Assembly (NCBI RefSeq): GCF_001655615.1
Contig: NZ_CP011567.1
Location: 3,109,001 to 3,173,000, forward strand
Source of the DNA: Pseudomonas sp. GR 6-02
GTDB taxonomy: Bacteria; Pseudomonadota; Gammaproteobacteria; Pseudomonadales; Pseudomonadaceae
Length of the DNA stretch: 64,000 bases
Direction of reading: 5' to 3'
Shown piece by piece: positions 55,685 to 64,000 of the stretch. The notes below the pieces were generated by a model that did no database searches, was not told where the DNA came from, and was given only the letters and a program-made list of their open reading frames with translations. The stretch's first letter is position 1, and each line of letters begins with the position of its first letter. A program made the position numbers and the translations under genes.

Positions 55685-56094
55685 GATGCACTCCTAAGTT
55701 CGGGCGCGCGAGCAGGTCGAGAATTAATAGTAATGACCCCCAGGATGACCAGCGCCACTCCCAGGGTTTTTGAAAGACTGAAGGATTCGTTGAACAGTGG
55801 CAGGCTGGCGGCCAGCACATACACCAGCGCGTAGCTGATGCTCAGCAGCGAATAGGCCCGACCCAGCGGCACATCCCGCAGGGCCGCGAGCCAGGTGAGC
55901 ATCGACACGGCATAGGCGAGGATGGCGGCCAGTACGACAATCACAGCGGGCATATCGACGCTGCCGCTGCTCAAGGCCGCTAACCACTGTTCGGGATGTG
56001 GCAAGCGAGTCATGCTCCAGCGCATGCCCAACTGCGCGGCGGTGCCCAGCACTACGCTGCCCATGGCAAAGGCGATTCCGCGACGCAGGCTCAT
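55681..56094 (-). CDS. arnF: undecaprenyl-phosphate-aminoarabinose flippase subunit ArnF
   Basis: 137 aa small multidrug-resistance-like protein with four helices (start [17 protein letters not shown]). With ArnE it is thought to flip undecaprenyl-phosphate-L-Ara4N to the periplasmic face. The true start at 56094 overlaps the arnE stop by 4 bases; longer open frames in this phase run through arnE and are spurious. The C-terminal end continues past the fourth helix by ~15 polar residues. Confidence 0.9.
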   Translation of the reverse strand: MSLRRGIAFAMGSVVLGTAAQLGMRWSMTRLPHPEQWLAALSSGSVDMPAVIVVLAAILAYAVSMLTWLAALRDVPLGRAYSLLSISYALVYVLAASLPLFNESFSLSKTLGVALVILGVITINSRPARAPELRSAS

Positions 56095-56435
56095 GCGTGT
56101 TGCCCCAGCAACGCCACGCCACCAATCACCAGCGCCACGCCCAACCAGTGACGGCGGTCGATGACTTCGTGAAAGACGAAACGGGCGACCAGTGTGATCA
56201 GCACGAAATTCAGGCTGAGCATGGGATAGGCGATACCGACTTCGAGGCGCTGCAACACCAGCAGCCAGACCAGCAAGCCCAGCCCCAGAGAGGCGAGCGC
56301 CAGCCACAGCCAAGGCGAACGCAGTTTCTCGCCCCAACCCGAGGTCTTGCCACGCCAGCTTTCCACGGCGTACTTCTGGGCGATCTGGCCAAGGCAAGTC
56401 AGCAGGCAGGCGGTCAGGAGCAGCAACAGGCTCAT
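56091..56435 (-). CDS. arnE: undecaprenyl-phosphate-aminoarabinose flippase subunit ArnE
   Basis: 114 aa, four helices, EamA/SMR-like ([20 protein letters not shown], then [20 protein letters not shown]). It is the partner of ArnF in moving the Ara4N lipid carrier across the inner membrane. It is coupled to arnT upstream and arnF downstream through 4-base overlaps. Confidence 0.92.
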   Translation of the reverse strand: MSLLLLLTACLLTCLGQIAQKYAVESWRGKTSGWGEKLRSPWLWLALASLGLGLLVWLLVLQRLEVGIAYPMLSLNFVLITLVARFVFHEVIDRRHWLGVALVIGGVALLGQHA

Positions 56436-58087
56436 GACGCATCCCGAGGGAAGATCAGGATCACCAGGTTGCCTTGTTCATAACGTTTGCCATCCTTGGG
56501 CAGCAGTTCGATTTCTTGCAGTTCGTCATCCCCTTTGACCCGCATCACCACGCCGACCGAACCACTCTGACGCGCTTCGCGCATCCACTGTTGCACGTGC
56601 TCAAGATCGACCCGCTGCTGTATTGCATCTGGATCAGGATAGTCGAGGCCGTATTTCAATTCGCCTATCGTGTTGTACAACGCCACCTCCGGGCGTTTCA
56701 AGCGCCAGGCCAGGGCCGAGGCAGCGCCCAGGTCGTTGCTCAACAGCTTGTCGGTCTGCGCCAGTTCCGGGGCGTGCTGGAGGATGAACTGGTCGGGCAT
56801 CTTGTTAGCCACCACCGAATCCGGCATGCCGGCCGGCAGCACGCCGATCAGCAGCAAACTGCCAAAAGCCGGTGCCGCCCAGCATTGCAAGGGACGGAAG
56901 GCCTGCAGCAGGTTGGCCATGATCCAGCCGATCAACCCGATGAACACCAATACCAGGTTGTGCAGTTCGTGGGTGTACAGCGGTTTTTTCAGTTGCAGAT
57001 AAACCAGCGCAATCAGGACGATCAGGCCCAGCGTCATGTTCAGCAGGCCATTGATCCCCAGCACCCGGCCTTGTTCCAGCTTCAGTCGGTCCGCCAGGGC
57101 ATGGCCCAGCAACAACGCCAGAGGCAGCAGGCAGGGCATGATGTAGGTCGGCAGCTTGCCGTTGCTCAGGCTGAAAAACAGCAAGGGCATCAGCAACCAC
57201 AGCAGCAGGAAAGCGATGTTGGCCTGACGCCGGGTCTGCCAGGCCTGTTTCAGCGCCGATGGCAGCAACGCCGCCCATGGCAGGCTGAACGCCACCAGCA
57301 GCGGCAGGTAGAACCACCATGGCGCATCGTGTTGGGCGTCATCCCCGGCGAAGCGGCGAATGTGTTCGTGCCAGAAGAAGAACCGCCAGTAATCGGGTTC
57401 CTGCGCGTGCACCGCCAAGGCCCACGGCAGGCTCACCGCGATGGCGACGATAATCGCCACCGGGCCGTAAGTCAGCAGTTCCCGCCAGCGTTTCTGCCAG
57501 AGCACCCAGGGCAGGGCGATCAACACCGGCAACGCCCAGGCGAGGAAGCCTTTGGTCATGAAACCCATGCCACAGGCAAGCCCCAGTACAGTCCAGCCGA
57601 GCAGACGCTGGCCACGGCTGGTGCTGTCCAGCGCAAACCACAAAGCCACCAGGCTCAGGTTTACCCAGAAGGTGAATTGCGGATCGAGGTTGGCGTAGCC
57701 GGCTTGCCCGGCGATGATCGCAAAGCTCATGTACAGCAGCGCACAGGCAAAACTCTTGCGCGGCTCGTTCCACAGCCGGTGAGCGATCAGGTAGCACAGC
57801 AACACGCTCAGCCCGGTGCTCAGCACCGAGGCAATACGTACGCCAAACAGATTGTCGCCAAACAGCGCCTGGCCGATAGCGATCATCCAGTAGCCCGCGA
57901 TGGGCTTTTCGAAGTAACGCAGGCTCATGAAATGCGGCGACACCCAGTTACCGCTCAGGAGCATGTCCTGGCTGATCTGGGCGTAACGGGTTTCGTCGGG
58001 AATCCAAAGGCCGTGAGAGCCTAGCGGCAGCAGGTACGCCAGCGCCAGAACGACCAGTAATAACGGCAATGCCCAGGGTTTGCTCAT
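56432..58087 (-). CDS. arnT: lipid A aminoarabinose transferase ArnT
   Basis: 551 aa GT83 enzyme with about twelve helices. The first loop [18 protein letters not shown] carries the conserved Asp-Glu; FEKPIAGYW follows, and a C-terminal periplasmic domain is present. It transfers L-Ara4N from undecaprenyl phosphate to lipid A phosphates, giving polymyxin resistance. Coupled to arnD and arnE by ATGA overlaps. Confidence 0.95.
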   Translation of the reverse strand: MSKPWALPLLLVVLALAYLLPLGSHGLWIPDETRYAQISQDMLLSGNWVSPHFMSLRYFEKPIAGYWMIAIGQALFGDNLFGVRIASVLSTGLSVLLCYLIAHRLWNEPRKSFACALLYMSFAIIAGQAGYANLDPQFTFWVNLSLVALWFALDSTSRGQRLLGWTVLGLACGMGFMTKGFLAWALPVLIALPWVLWQKRWRELLTYGPVAIIVAIAVSLPWALAVHAQEPDYWRFFFWHEHIRRFAGDDAQHDAPWWFYLPLLVAFSLPWAALLPSALKQAWQTRRQANIAFLLLWLLMPLLFFSLSNGKLPTYIMPCLLPLALLLGHALADRLKLEQGRVLGINGLLNMTLGLIVLIALVYLQLKKPLYTHELHNLVLVFIGLIGWIMANLLQAFRPLQCWAAPAFGSLLLIGVLPAGMPDSVVANKMPDQFILQHAPELAQTDKLLSNDLGAASALAWRLKRPEVALYNTIGELKYGLDYPDPDAIQQRVDLEHVQQWMREARQSGSVGVVMRVKGDDELQEIELLPKDGKRYEQGNLVILIFPRDAS

Positions 58088-58971
58088 GCGCCTTGAACCC
58101 CTAGCCAGCCTTCGCGACCCTCAAGAGTGCCGCGTACGACCCGGCCCTTAGGCAAGATGGCGGGGGCGTCGGGAAGCAAATTGCCCAAGGGTTGGAAATG
58201 AATATCACGTTGGCGAGCATCGGCCAATAATTGGCGAAAATCGTTGGCCATCAGAATCCCTTCTACTTCGGCATGGACAGTGTAGACATTGAGTTTTTGC
58301 GGGGAGAACCGCTCAAGAATGAAAGTGTTGAAGTCTTTGGCTGCAACGGTCGGGCCAACCACTTCGTCGAAGGTCGGCAGGTCCACCGGAATCTGCGGTG
58401 CGCCCAGACTACCATTGGTCAGGATTGGCTGGAACAGGTGCTGGCCCCGACAATCGCTGTTGTAGCGAAAGCCGAAACCTTGCTTGGCTTCGATCACACG
58501 CTCGTCCGCCCGCCAACCGGCGGAAGCCGAGCATTCGACTTTTTGGCCGAGGATGTCACTGAGGCTGTCGACGCCACGACGAATCTGCTCGATCAGTTGC
58601 GCCTGGCTCCAGCGTCCGGCATTGGCCTGCCAGCCGTGGTGATCCCAGGCGTGCAGGCCGACTTCATGCCCAGCCGCCTGGGCTTGACGCATCAGGTGCC
58701 CGAGGTCCCGACCGATCGGTTTACCCGGCCACGCAGTGCCTGCCAACAAAATATCCCAGCCATACAGGCCGGCAGCGTTGGAACGAAGCATCTTCCAGAG
58801 AAACTGCGGACGGATAAGGCGCCACAAGTGGCGCCCCATGTTGTCTGGCCCGACGCTGAAGAAAAACGTCGCCTTGACCTGTGCTTCATCGAGTATTTCG
58901 AGTAACCGCGGCACCCCTTCACGGGTGCCTCGGTAGGTGTCGACATCGATTCGAAGGCCTGCCTGCATCAA
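58084..58971 (-). CDS. arnD: deformylase ArnD
   Basis: 295 aa polysaccharide-deacetylase-fold enzyme ([33 protein letters not shown]). It removes the formyl group from undecaprenyl-phosphate-Ara4FN. The metal Asp and His-x-x-x-His type motifs are present (DVDT, HAWDHH). It overlaps arnA and arnT by 4 bases each. Confidence 0.94.
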   Translation of the reverse strand: MMQAGLRIDVDTYRGTREGVPRLLEILDEAQVKATFFFSVGPDNMGRHLWRLIRPQFLWKMLRSNAAGLYGWDILLAGTAWPGKPIGRDLGHLMRQAQAAGHEVGLHAWDHHGWQANAGRWSQAQLIEQIRRGVDSLSDILGQKVECSASAGWRADERVIEAKQGFGFRYNSDCRGQHLFQPILTNGSLGAPQIPVDLPTFDEVVGPTVAAKDFNTFILERFSPQKLNVYTVHAEVEGILMANDFRQLLADARQRDIHFQPLGNLLPDAPAILPKGRVVRGTLEGREGWLGVQGA

Positions 58972-60962
58972 CGTTTTTTGTCCGCGATTTCGAGCATGGC
59001 CTCGCGCAGGAAGAAGTCCAGCGTGTTGCCGATGGTTTCCTTCATCTCCACGGTGGGTGCCCAGTCAAGCAGACGCTTGGCGTTGGCGATGCTCGGTTTG
59101 CGGTGAGACACGTCCTGATAGCCAGTGCCGTAGAAAGCCTTGCTTTCGATATCGCGGAAACCGGCGAATGGCGGGAAGTTGTCGCGCAACGGGTGAGCTT
59201 CGAACTGACGCAGCAGTTCTTCGCCCAGCTGACGAATGCTGGCTTCGTTGTCCGGGTTGCCGATGTTGATGATCTGGCCGTTGCAGACATCGTTGTCGTT
59301 GTCGATGATCCGCGCCAGGGCTTCGACGCCATCGGCGATGTCGGTGAAGCAGCGTTTTTGTTCGCCGCCGTCGAACAGGCGAATTGGCGTGCCTTCCACC
59401 AGGTTCAGGATCAACTGGGTGATGGCCCGGGAGCTGCCGATACGCGCCGAGTCCAGACGGTCCAGGCGTGGGCCCATCCAGTTGAAAGGGCGGAACAGGG
59501 TGAAGTTCAGGCCTTTCTGGCCGTAAGCCCAGATCACTCGGTCAAGCAGCTGCTTGGAGATCGAGTAGATCCAGCGTTGCTTGTTGATCGGCCCAACCAC
59601 CAGGTTGGAGCTGTCTTCGTCGAAGTTGGCGTCCTGGCACATGCCATAGACTTCGGAGGTCGACGGGAAGATCACGCGCTTGTTGTATTTGACGCAGTAG
59701 CGAACCAGTTTCAGGTTCTCTTCGAAGTCCAGTTCGAATACACGCAGCGGATTGCGGGTGTATTCGATCGGCGTGGCGATCGCCACCAGCGGCAGGACCA
59801 CGTCGCATTTCTTGATGTGGTACTCGATCCACTCCGAGTGGATGCTGATATCGCCTTCGACGAAGTGGAAGTTCGGATGGCTGCGCAGGCGCTCGATGGC
59901 GTCCGAGCCGATGTCCAGGCCGTACACTTCATAGCGGTCGTCACGCAGCAGGCGCTCGGACAGGTGATTGCCGATGAAGCCGTTGACGCCAAGGATCAGC
60001 ACGCGGGTGCGACGCGGTGCACGGCCCGATTCGGCGCCACGCAGCACAGAACCGTCGACCAGCCCCAGCTCATTGGCCAGTTGTGGACCGCTGAGGTACA
60101 GGCCGTTGTCGTTGCGTTGGCCGGCGTTGACCACCAGCGAGTCTTCGCCGCAGGCGATGCGCAGCGGATCGACGCTGATAACCCGGCCCGGTGCCTGGCC
60201 TTCGTTGCCCTTGACGACATCCGCGCTCCAGACAATCAACTTGTGCTCGCCCACGGCACAGAACGCGCCCGGGTAAGGTTGGGTCACGGCGCGGACCAGA
60301 TTGAACAGTTCTTCGGCAGGTTTACTCCAGACCAGTTTGCCGTCCGCCGGGGTGCGACGGCCAAACACTGTGGCTTTGGATTCGTCCTGTGGGGTTTCGC
60401 TGATTTTGCCCTGAAGCAAGGCAGGCAAGGTGTCGCGCAGCAGATCGCTGGCGGCCTGGCGCAATTTGGCGTGCAGGGTCAGCGCGGTGTCGGCGCGCTC
60501 GATCGCTACCCGCTCCTGGGCAATGATGGCGCCGGCATCGGCACGTTTGACCATGCGGTGCAGGGTCACGCCGGTCTCGGTTTCACCGTTGACCAGTACC
60601 CAGTTGGCCGGTGCGCGGCCACGGTAGCGAGGCAGCAACGAACCGTGCAGGTTGAAGGCGCCTTTGCTGGCCGTGGCCAACAGTGGTTCGCTCAGCAGGT
60701 TGCGGTAGTAGAACGAAAACAGGTACTCGGGATTGAGTTTGCTGATGCGCTCGATCCACAGCGGGTGGTTGGCGTCTTCCGGGGCATGCACCGGGATGCC
60801 TTTACGGGCGCACAGTTGCGCAACCGAGCCATAGAACGCATTTTCCTTCGGGTCATCGGGATGGGTGAACACGGCTGCAATCTCGAAACCGCTGGCAAGC
60901 AGGGATTCGATGCCGGCACAGCCAATATCGTGATAAGCGAAGACAACAGCTTTTGCACTCAT
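58968..60962 (-). CDS. arnA: bifunctional UDP-glucuronate decarboxylase / UDP-Ara4N formyltransferase ArnA
   Basis: 664 aa. The N-terminal formyltransferase domain (about 1-300) has [16 protein letters not shown] and the catalytic Asp in KRADAGAI. The C-terminal dehydrogenase/decarboxylase (from about residue 317) starts [19 protein letters not shown] and has the YxxxK pair in [11 protein letters not shown]. It converts UDP-glucuronate to the 4-keto sugar and formylates UDP-Ara4N. Overlaps of 4 bases link it to arnC and arnD. Confidence 0.95.
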   Translation of the reverse strand: MSAKAVVFAYHDIGCAGIESLLASGFEIAAVFTHPDDPKENAFYGSVAQLCARKGIPVHAPEDANHPLWIERISKLNPEYLFSFYYRNLLSEPLLATASKGAFNLHGSLLPRYRGRAPANWVLVNGETETGVTLHRMVKRADAGAIIAQERVAIERADTALTLHAKLRQAASDLLRDTLPALLQGKISETPQDESKATVFGRRTPADGKLVWSKPAEELFNLVRAVTQPYPGAFCAVGEHKLIVWSADVVKGNEGQAPGRVISVDPLRIACGEDSLVVNAGQRNDNGLYLSGPQLANELGLVDGSVLRGAESGRAPRRTRVLILGVNGFIGNHLSERLLRDDRYEVYGLDIGSDAIERLRSHPNFHFVEGDISIHSEWIEYHIKKCDVVLPLVAIATPIEYTRNPLRVFELDFEENLKLVRYCVKYNKRVIFPSTSEVYGMCQDANFDEDSSNLVVGPINKQRWIYSISKQLLDRVIWAYGQKGLNFTLFRPFNWMGPRLDRLDSARIGSSRAITQLILNLVEGTPIRLFDGGEQKRCFTDIADGVEALARIIDNDNDVCNGQIINIGNPDNEASIRQLGEELLRQFEAHPLRDNFPPFAGFRDIESKAFYGTGYQDVSHRKPSIANAKRLLDWAPTVEMKETIGNTLDFFLREAMLEIADKKR

Positions 60963-61978
60963 GAGAGAACCTGATCTGAAGAAGTGGAAGTGAGACCGTC
61001 AACGGTGACAACGGGGGCAGGAGCAGAAGGGGTGCTACGTAAAACTTTTTCGATAAAGAACCGTGGACGTGCCCGGACGTCGCTGTACATGCGACCCAGG
61101 TACTCGCCCAGCAGGCCCATGCCAATGAATTGCCCGCCGGTGAAAACGAACAGTACGGCGAACAGGACGAACGTACCGCCGCCCGCCCAACCGGCGCCGA
61201 AAGCCATGCGCAGCACAATCAACGCGATGGCGAACAGCACGCCTAGGCCGGCCATGCCGAAGCCGACGATGCTCAGCAATCGCAGGGGCGTGGTCGTCAT
61301 GCAGGTGATCAGATCGAACATCAGGTTGATCAGGCGCATCGGGCTGTATTTGGATTCGCCGTGTTCACGCTCGGCGTGGGTCACCAGAATTTCCGTGGTG
61401 TGCCGGGCGAAGCTGTTGGCCAGGATCGGGATGAACGTGCTGCGTTCGCGGCAGGCGAGCATGGCGTCGACGATGGTGCGGCGGTAGGCGCGCAGCATGC
61501 AGCCGTAGTCGCTCATGGCAACACCGGTGGAGCGTTGCACGGCAAGGTTGATCAGCTTCGACGGCCAGCGACGCAAGGCCGAGTCCTGACGGTTGTTGCG
61601 CACCGTGGCGACTACGTCATAGCCCAGTTCGGCCTGAGCCACCAGCCGCGGGATTTCTTCAGGCGGGTTCTGCAGGTCGGCGTCGAGGGTGATCACCACG
61701 TCGCCCTTGCATTGTTCGAACCCTGCCATGATCGCCGCGTGCTGGCCGTAGTTGCGGTTGAGAATGACCGCCACCACCGGGCTGCCGTCGAGACTGGCCG
61801 CCTCCTCGAGGATTTGCGCCGAGTTGTCGCGGCTGCCGTCGTCGACCAGCACAATTTCGTAGTCATGGTGCAGTTGCTGGCACGCCGCTTCGGTGCGCCG
61901 AAGCAACTCGGGCAGACTGTCCTCCTCGTTATAGACCGGGATGACGATTGATACGCAACGGATCGGATAAGGTTTCAC
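60959..61978 (-). CDS. arnC: undecaprenyl-phosphate 4-deoxy-4-formamido-L-arabinose transferase ArnC
   Basis: 339 aa family-2 glycosyltransferase ([19 protein letters not shown], the DxD-like [13 protein letters not shown]) followed by two C-terminal membrane helices. It loads Ara4FN onto undecaprenyl phosphate at the cytoplasmic face. The start overlaps arnB by 4 bases and the stop overlaps arnA by 4. Confidence 0.95.
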   Translation of the reverse strand: MKPYPIRCVSIVIPVYNEEDSLPELLRRTEAACQQLHHDYEIVLVDDGSRDNSAQILEEAASLDGSPVVAVILNRNYGQHAAIMAGFEQCKGDVVITLDADLQNPPEEIPRLVAQAELGYDVVATVRNNRQDSALRRWPSKLINLAVQRSTGVAMSDYGCMLRAYRRTIVDAMLACRERSTFIPILANSFARHTTEILVTHAEREHGESKYSPMRLINLMFDLITCMTTTPLRLLSIVGFGMAGLGVLFAIALIVLRMAFGAGWAGGGTFVLFAVLFVFTGGQFIGMGLLGEYLGRMYSDVRARPRFFIEKVLRSTPSAPAPVVTVDGLTSTSSDQVLS

Positions 61979-63129
61979 AGGCTTCTGTCCAGTGTTTTTT
62001 CAATGGCGCCGACGACACGATCGACATCATCGGTGGTCATGTCGGGGAACAACGGGATCGAACACAGCCGCGCCGAGTTCCATTCGGTGTTGGGCAGGTA
62101 GATGTTGGGGAAACGCTGCCGGTAGTAAGTGTGCAGGTGGGTGGCGATGAAGTGAATACCTGTGCCGATGTTCTGTTCCTGCAACGCCTTCATGAACGCC
62201 TCGCGATCCAGCCCGCAACGTTCGGCGTCGATGCGCAGGATGAACAGATGCCAGGCGTGCTGTTGCGCATGGGCCGGAATGGCCAGCGGTTGCACCGGCA
62301 GGCCTTCAAGGCGTTGCAGGTAGGTCTGGGCCAGCTCTGTGCGCTTGGCGTTGATCGCGTCCAGGCGTTCCAGCTGAACCAGGGCGATGGCGGCATTGAT
62401 GTCGGCCAGGTTGTACTTGAAGCCGGGTTCGATCACCTGGGCCTGGGGTTTGCGGCCGTGGGTGAGGCGGTCGTAGGCGTCGACGCCCAGGCCATGGAAC
62501 TTGAGCATGCGTACCCGATTGGCCAGGGCTTCATCGTCGCTGACGAACATCGCGCCCTCGGCGCAGGTCATGTTCTTGATCGCGTGGAACGAGAAGATCG
62601 CCGTGCCTTGGGCGCCGACATGCCGACCTTTATAGAAAGTGCCCGCTGCGTGAGCCGCGTCTTCGATGACGGTGATGCCATGTTTGTCGGCCAGAGCGTA
62701 GAGCGGATCGAGGTCGAATGCCGCGCCGGCGTAATGCACCGGAATGATTGCCTTGGTGCGAGGCGTGATCGCCGCTTCGATGCTCTCCAGGTCGCTCATC
62801 AACGTGTCGCGGTCAACGTCGACAAAAACCGGCGTCGCACCGAGCAGGCAGATCATGTTGGCGGTCGACACCCAGGTCTGGGACGGAGTGATGACTTCGT
62901 CACCGGGACCGATACCCAAGGCCAACAAAGTAATGTGCATGCCACCGGTGGCCGAGGACAATGCGACGGCATGCCGACAGCCGACATAGTTGGCGAAGTG
63001 TTCTTCCAGTTGCTGGTTTTTCGGCCCGGTAGTGATCCAGCCAGAGCGCAGTACTTGCTCTACCGCAGCAATTTCTTCATCGCCGATACTCGGGCGAGAG
63101 AAGGGGAGAAACGCCTGACTCATGGGCAC
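61975..63129 (-). CDS. arnB: UDP-Ara4O aminotransferase ArnB
   Basis: 384 aa PLP-dependent DegT/DnrJ/EryC1 family member. The Schiff-base Lys185 lies in [16 protein letters not shown]; the start [20 protein letters not shown] is typical. It transaminates UDP-Ara4O to UDP-Ara4N with glutamate. It is the first gene of the operon; a 19-bp perfect palindrome lies 95 bases upstream (63224-63242) and may be its regulatory site. Confidence 0.95.
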   Translation of the reverse strand: MPMSQAFLPFSRPSIGDEEIAAVEQVLRSGWITTGPKNQQLEEHFANYVGCRHAVALSSATGGMHITLLALGIGPGDEVITPSQTWVSTANMICLLGATPVFVDVDRDTLMSDLESIEAAITPRTKAIIPVHYAGAAFDLDPLYALADKHGITVIEDAAHAAGTFYKGRHVGAQGTAIFSFHAIKNMTCAEGAMFVSDDEALANRVRMLKFHGLGVDAYDRLTHGRKPQAQVIEPGFKYNLADINAAIALVQLERLDAINAKRTELAQTYLQRLEGLPVQPLAIPAHAQQHAWHLFILRIDAERCGLDREAFMKALQEQNIGTGIHFIATHLHTYYRQRFPNIYLPNTEWNSARLCSIPLFPDMTTDDVDRVVGAIEKTLDRSL

Positions 63130-63223
63130 CTCGGAACTGAAAAAAAATTAGACTATCAGGCTTGAACGTTGGATCCAACATCAGCGTAGACGCTAAAACA
63201 AAAGCGGCATCAAGCAGTTGCCA

Positions 63224-63242
63224 GTAATTTGTGACAAATTAC
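63224..63242. promoter_or_regulatory. 19-bp perfect palindrome upstream of arnB
   Basis: GTAATTTGT-G-ACAAATTAC is a perfect AT-rich inverted repeat 94 bases before the arnB start. It does not resemble the PmrA or PhoP sites that I would expect for an arn promoter. It may be an operator for another regulator. Confidence 0.5.
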
Positions 63243-63345
63243 ATCGGTTGACTTTGCTTGTCATGCCCGACGGGTTGGACGCTATCAAGACGCCATCTGT
63301 GATCCGTTGAGGGTAAGCGCGATTTTGTGAAAGGAACATGAAAAA

Positions 63346-63403
63346 CCGGTAGGTGATTCGTTTTATTTCAAGCCCATACAGGCACTGTTCAGGCTTCTAC
63401 CGG
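63346..63403 (-). terminator. nested hairpin, possible terminator of the upstream ABC operon
   Basis: On the minus strand, outer arms CCGGTAG / CTACCGG and inner arms AAGCC / GGCTT are followed by TTTTT. Position downstream of the ABC ATPase stop fits termination. The long loop (about 44 bases between the outer arms) is unusual. Confidence 0.4.
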
Positions 63404-63538
63404 CTCATCGCATTTTTTGTAGGGAAAGGCGTACAGAAGTGTCTGCCTTGATGGACTTGCGCTGCATTGCTTAGTTGTTTTTTTGAATTGTTATATTCGG
63501 GGGCGATTTCGTTTCTCGCCCGTTACCGATTCAAAAGC

Positions 63539-64000
63539 TTAAGGTTCGCTCAGTACATGAGCATGGCCGATGGTCGACACATGAACCTCGCTCCCAGCGG
63601 GTGGCGCATGCATGCCGGAACTGCGCACCAGCAATGAACGCCCCGGACGGTCATCAGCGTTCAACGTCTGCAATTCCACGGTCAATGTGCAGGTATTACC
63701 GCCGAAGTCGCATTCGGTGACCACGCCGCGACAGCCGTCCTGTTGCTCCAGGCCGTGGGGCGCGCTGATCAGCTGAAGTTGCTCGGGGCGCAGCATGATT
63801 TGCGCTGATCGGTTGTTTCTGTGGTTGTTGACCGGTATGCGACCCAGATCGCAATGAGCCCAACCCGCTTCGATTCTGGCCGGCATGACCACGGCATCCC
63901 CGAGAAACAGGGCGGTTTGTTCATCGGCGGGATAGCGGTAAAGGTCCAGCGGATGTCCGGATTGCACTAGCCGGCCCTGACGCATCACCGCCAACTGATC
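63539..64000 (-). CDS. ABC transporter ATP-binding protein, C-terminal part (cut by window edge)
   Basis: The last 153 codons of an ABC ATPase that begins beyond base 64000. DQLAVMRQGRLVQSGHPLDL is the segment after the switch His; the remainder is a TOBE-like domain (IMLRPEQLQLI, GRSLLVRSSGM) used by the spermidine/putrescine and ferric-iron type (PotA/FbpC) importers. Without the Walker motifs and partner genes the substrate cannot be told; a ferric-iron or polyamine role is possible. Confidence 0.82.
   Translation of the reverse strand, partial: DQLAVMRQGRLVQSGHPLDLYRYPADEQTALFLGDAVVMPARIEAGWAHCDLGRIPVNNHRNNRSAQIMLRPEQLQLISAPHGLEQQDGCRGVVTECDFGGNTCTLTVELQTLNADDRPGRSLLVRSSGMHAPPAGSEVHVSTIGHAHVLSEP

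Larger units (their letters stand above)
63130..63538. other. arnB upstream region with a palindrome and nested hairpin
   Basis: This 409-base gap separates two minus-strand genes. It contains the palindrome at 63224-63242 and nested inverted repeats at 63346-63403. No open frame of credible size and no tRNA were seen. Confidence 0.7.

Noticed and set aside
58881..60974. 697-codon open frame on the plus strand
   Set aside because: It is antisense to arnA and arnD, both of which have clear motifs; the predicted protein has no recognisable features.

Overview
The window is one continuous stretch of a high-GC Pseudomonas chromosome, most likely from the fluorescens complex. The reasons are the kguE-K-T-D/ptxS 2-ketogluconate locus with two exact PtxS palindromes, an arnBCADTEF-ugd lipid A operon, an efe iron-uptake operon, and many REP-type inverted pairs of several families between genes. 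The species cannot be fixed from sequence reading alone. No tRNA, rRNA, CRISPR array, IS element or prophage was seen.

Layout. (1) 1-4.6 kb, minus strand: ptxS regulator and kguE-kguK-kguT-kguD (kguD is cut by the window edge). (2) 4.7-11.2 kb and 18.8-21.1 kb: accessory genes of unknown function (4785-5591, 5741-7876, 10653-11105, 18871-21132) plus a classical autotransporter (8129-10576). Three of these loci are preceded by almost the same 16-bp lux-box-like palindrome (CT-N12-AG), which suggests a shared, quorum-sensing-type control. (3) 11.3-18.6 kb: a DUF1345 membrane protein, a MexCD-like RND pump pair and a divergent RstAB-like two-component system. (4) 21.5-27.6 kb: pncA, a dienoyl-CoA isomerase-like crotonase, nudC, a TSUP permease, a TetR regulator with a downstream NTF2-like protein, and pssA. 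(5) 27.7-31.9 kb: efeU-efeO-efeB-efeM iron uptake behind a Fur-box-like site. (6) 32.2-41.5 kb: an AraC regulator and five beta-oxidation-type genes on the plus strand, then an acyl-CoA dehydrogenase and a 3-hydroxyisobutyryl-CoA hydrolase-like gene on the minus strand; together these fit branched-chain acyl-CoA catabolism. (7) 41.8-42.6 kb: an HPP-family membrane protein. (8) 42.7-52.6 kb: a probable catabolic operon (ArgH-like lyase, amino-acid ABC transporter, two NodB-fold hydrolases, an MmgE/PrpD-family protein, an MFS permease) with a divergent LysR regulator. (9) 52.7-63.1 kb: arnBCADTEF-ugd plus an extra ArnT-like glycosyltransferase, translationally coupled through repeated 4-bp overlaps. 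(10) 63.5-64.0 kb: the C-terminal end of an ABC ATPase running off the window.

The least explained parts are the lux-box-associated beta-rich proteins, with an AT-rich C-terminal module on the 18871 protein, and the 42.7-52.6 kb cluster. The families in that cluster (aspartase/fumarase-superfamily lyase, MmgE/PrpD protein, cyclic-imidase-like NodB proteins, amino-acid importer) suggest breakdown of an unusual amino-acid conjugate such as an N-substituted aspartate or a cyclic imide. A smaller curiosity is that a REP pair is translated as the C-terminal tail of KguK.
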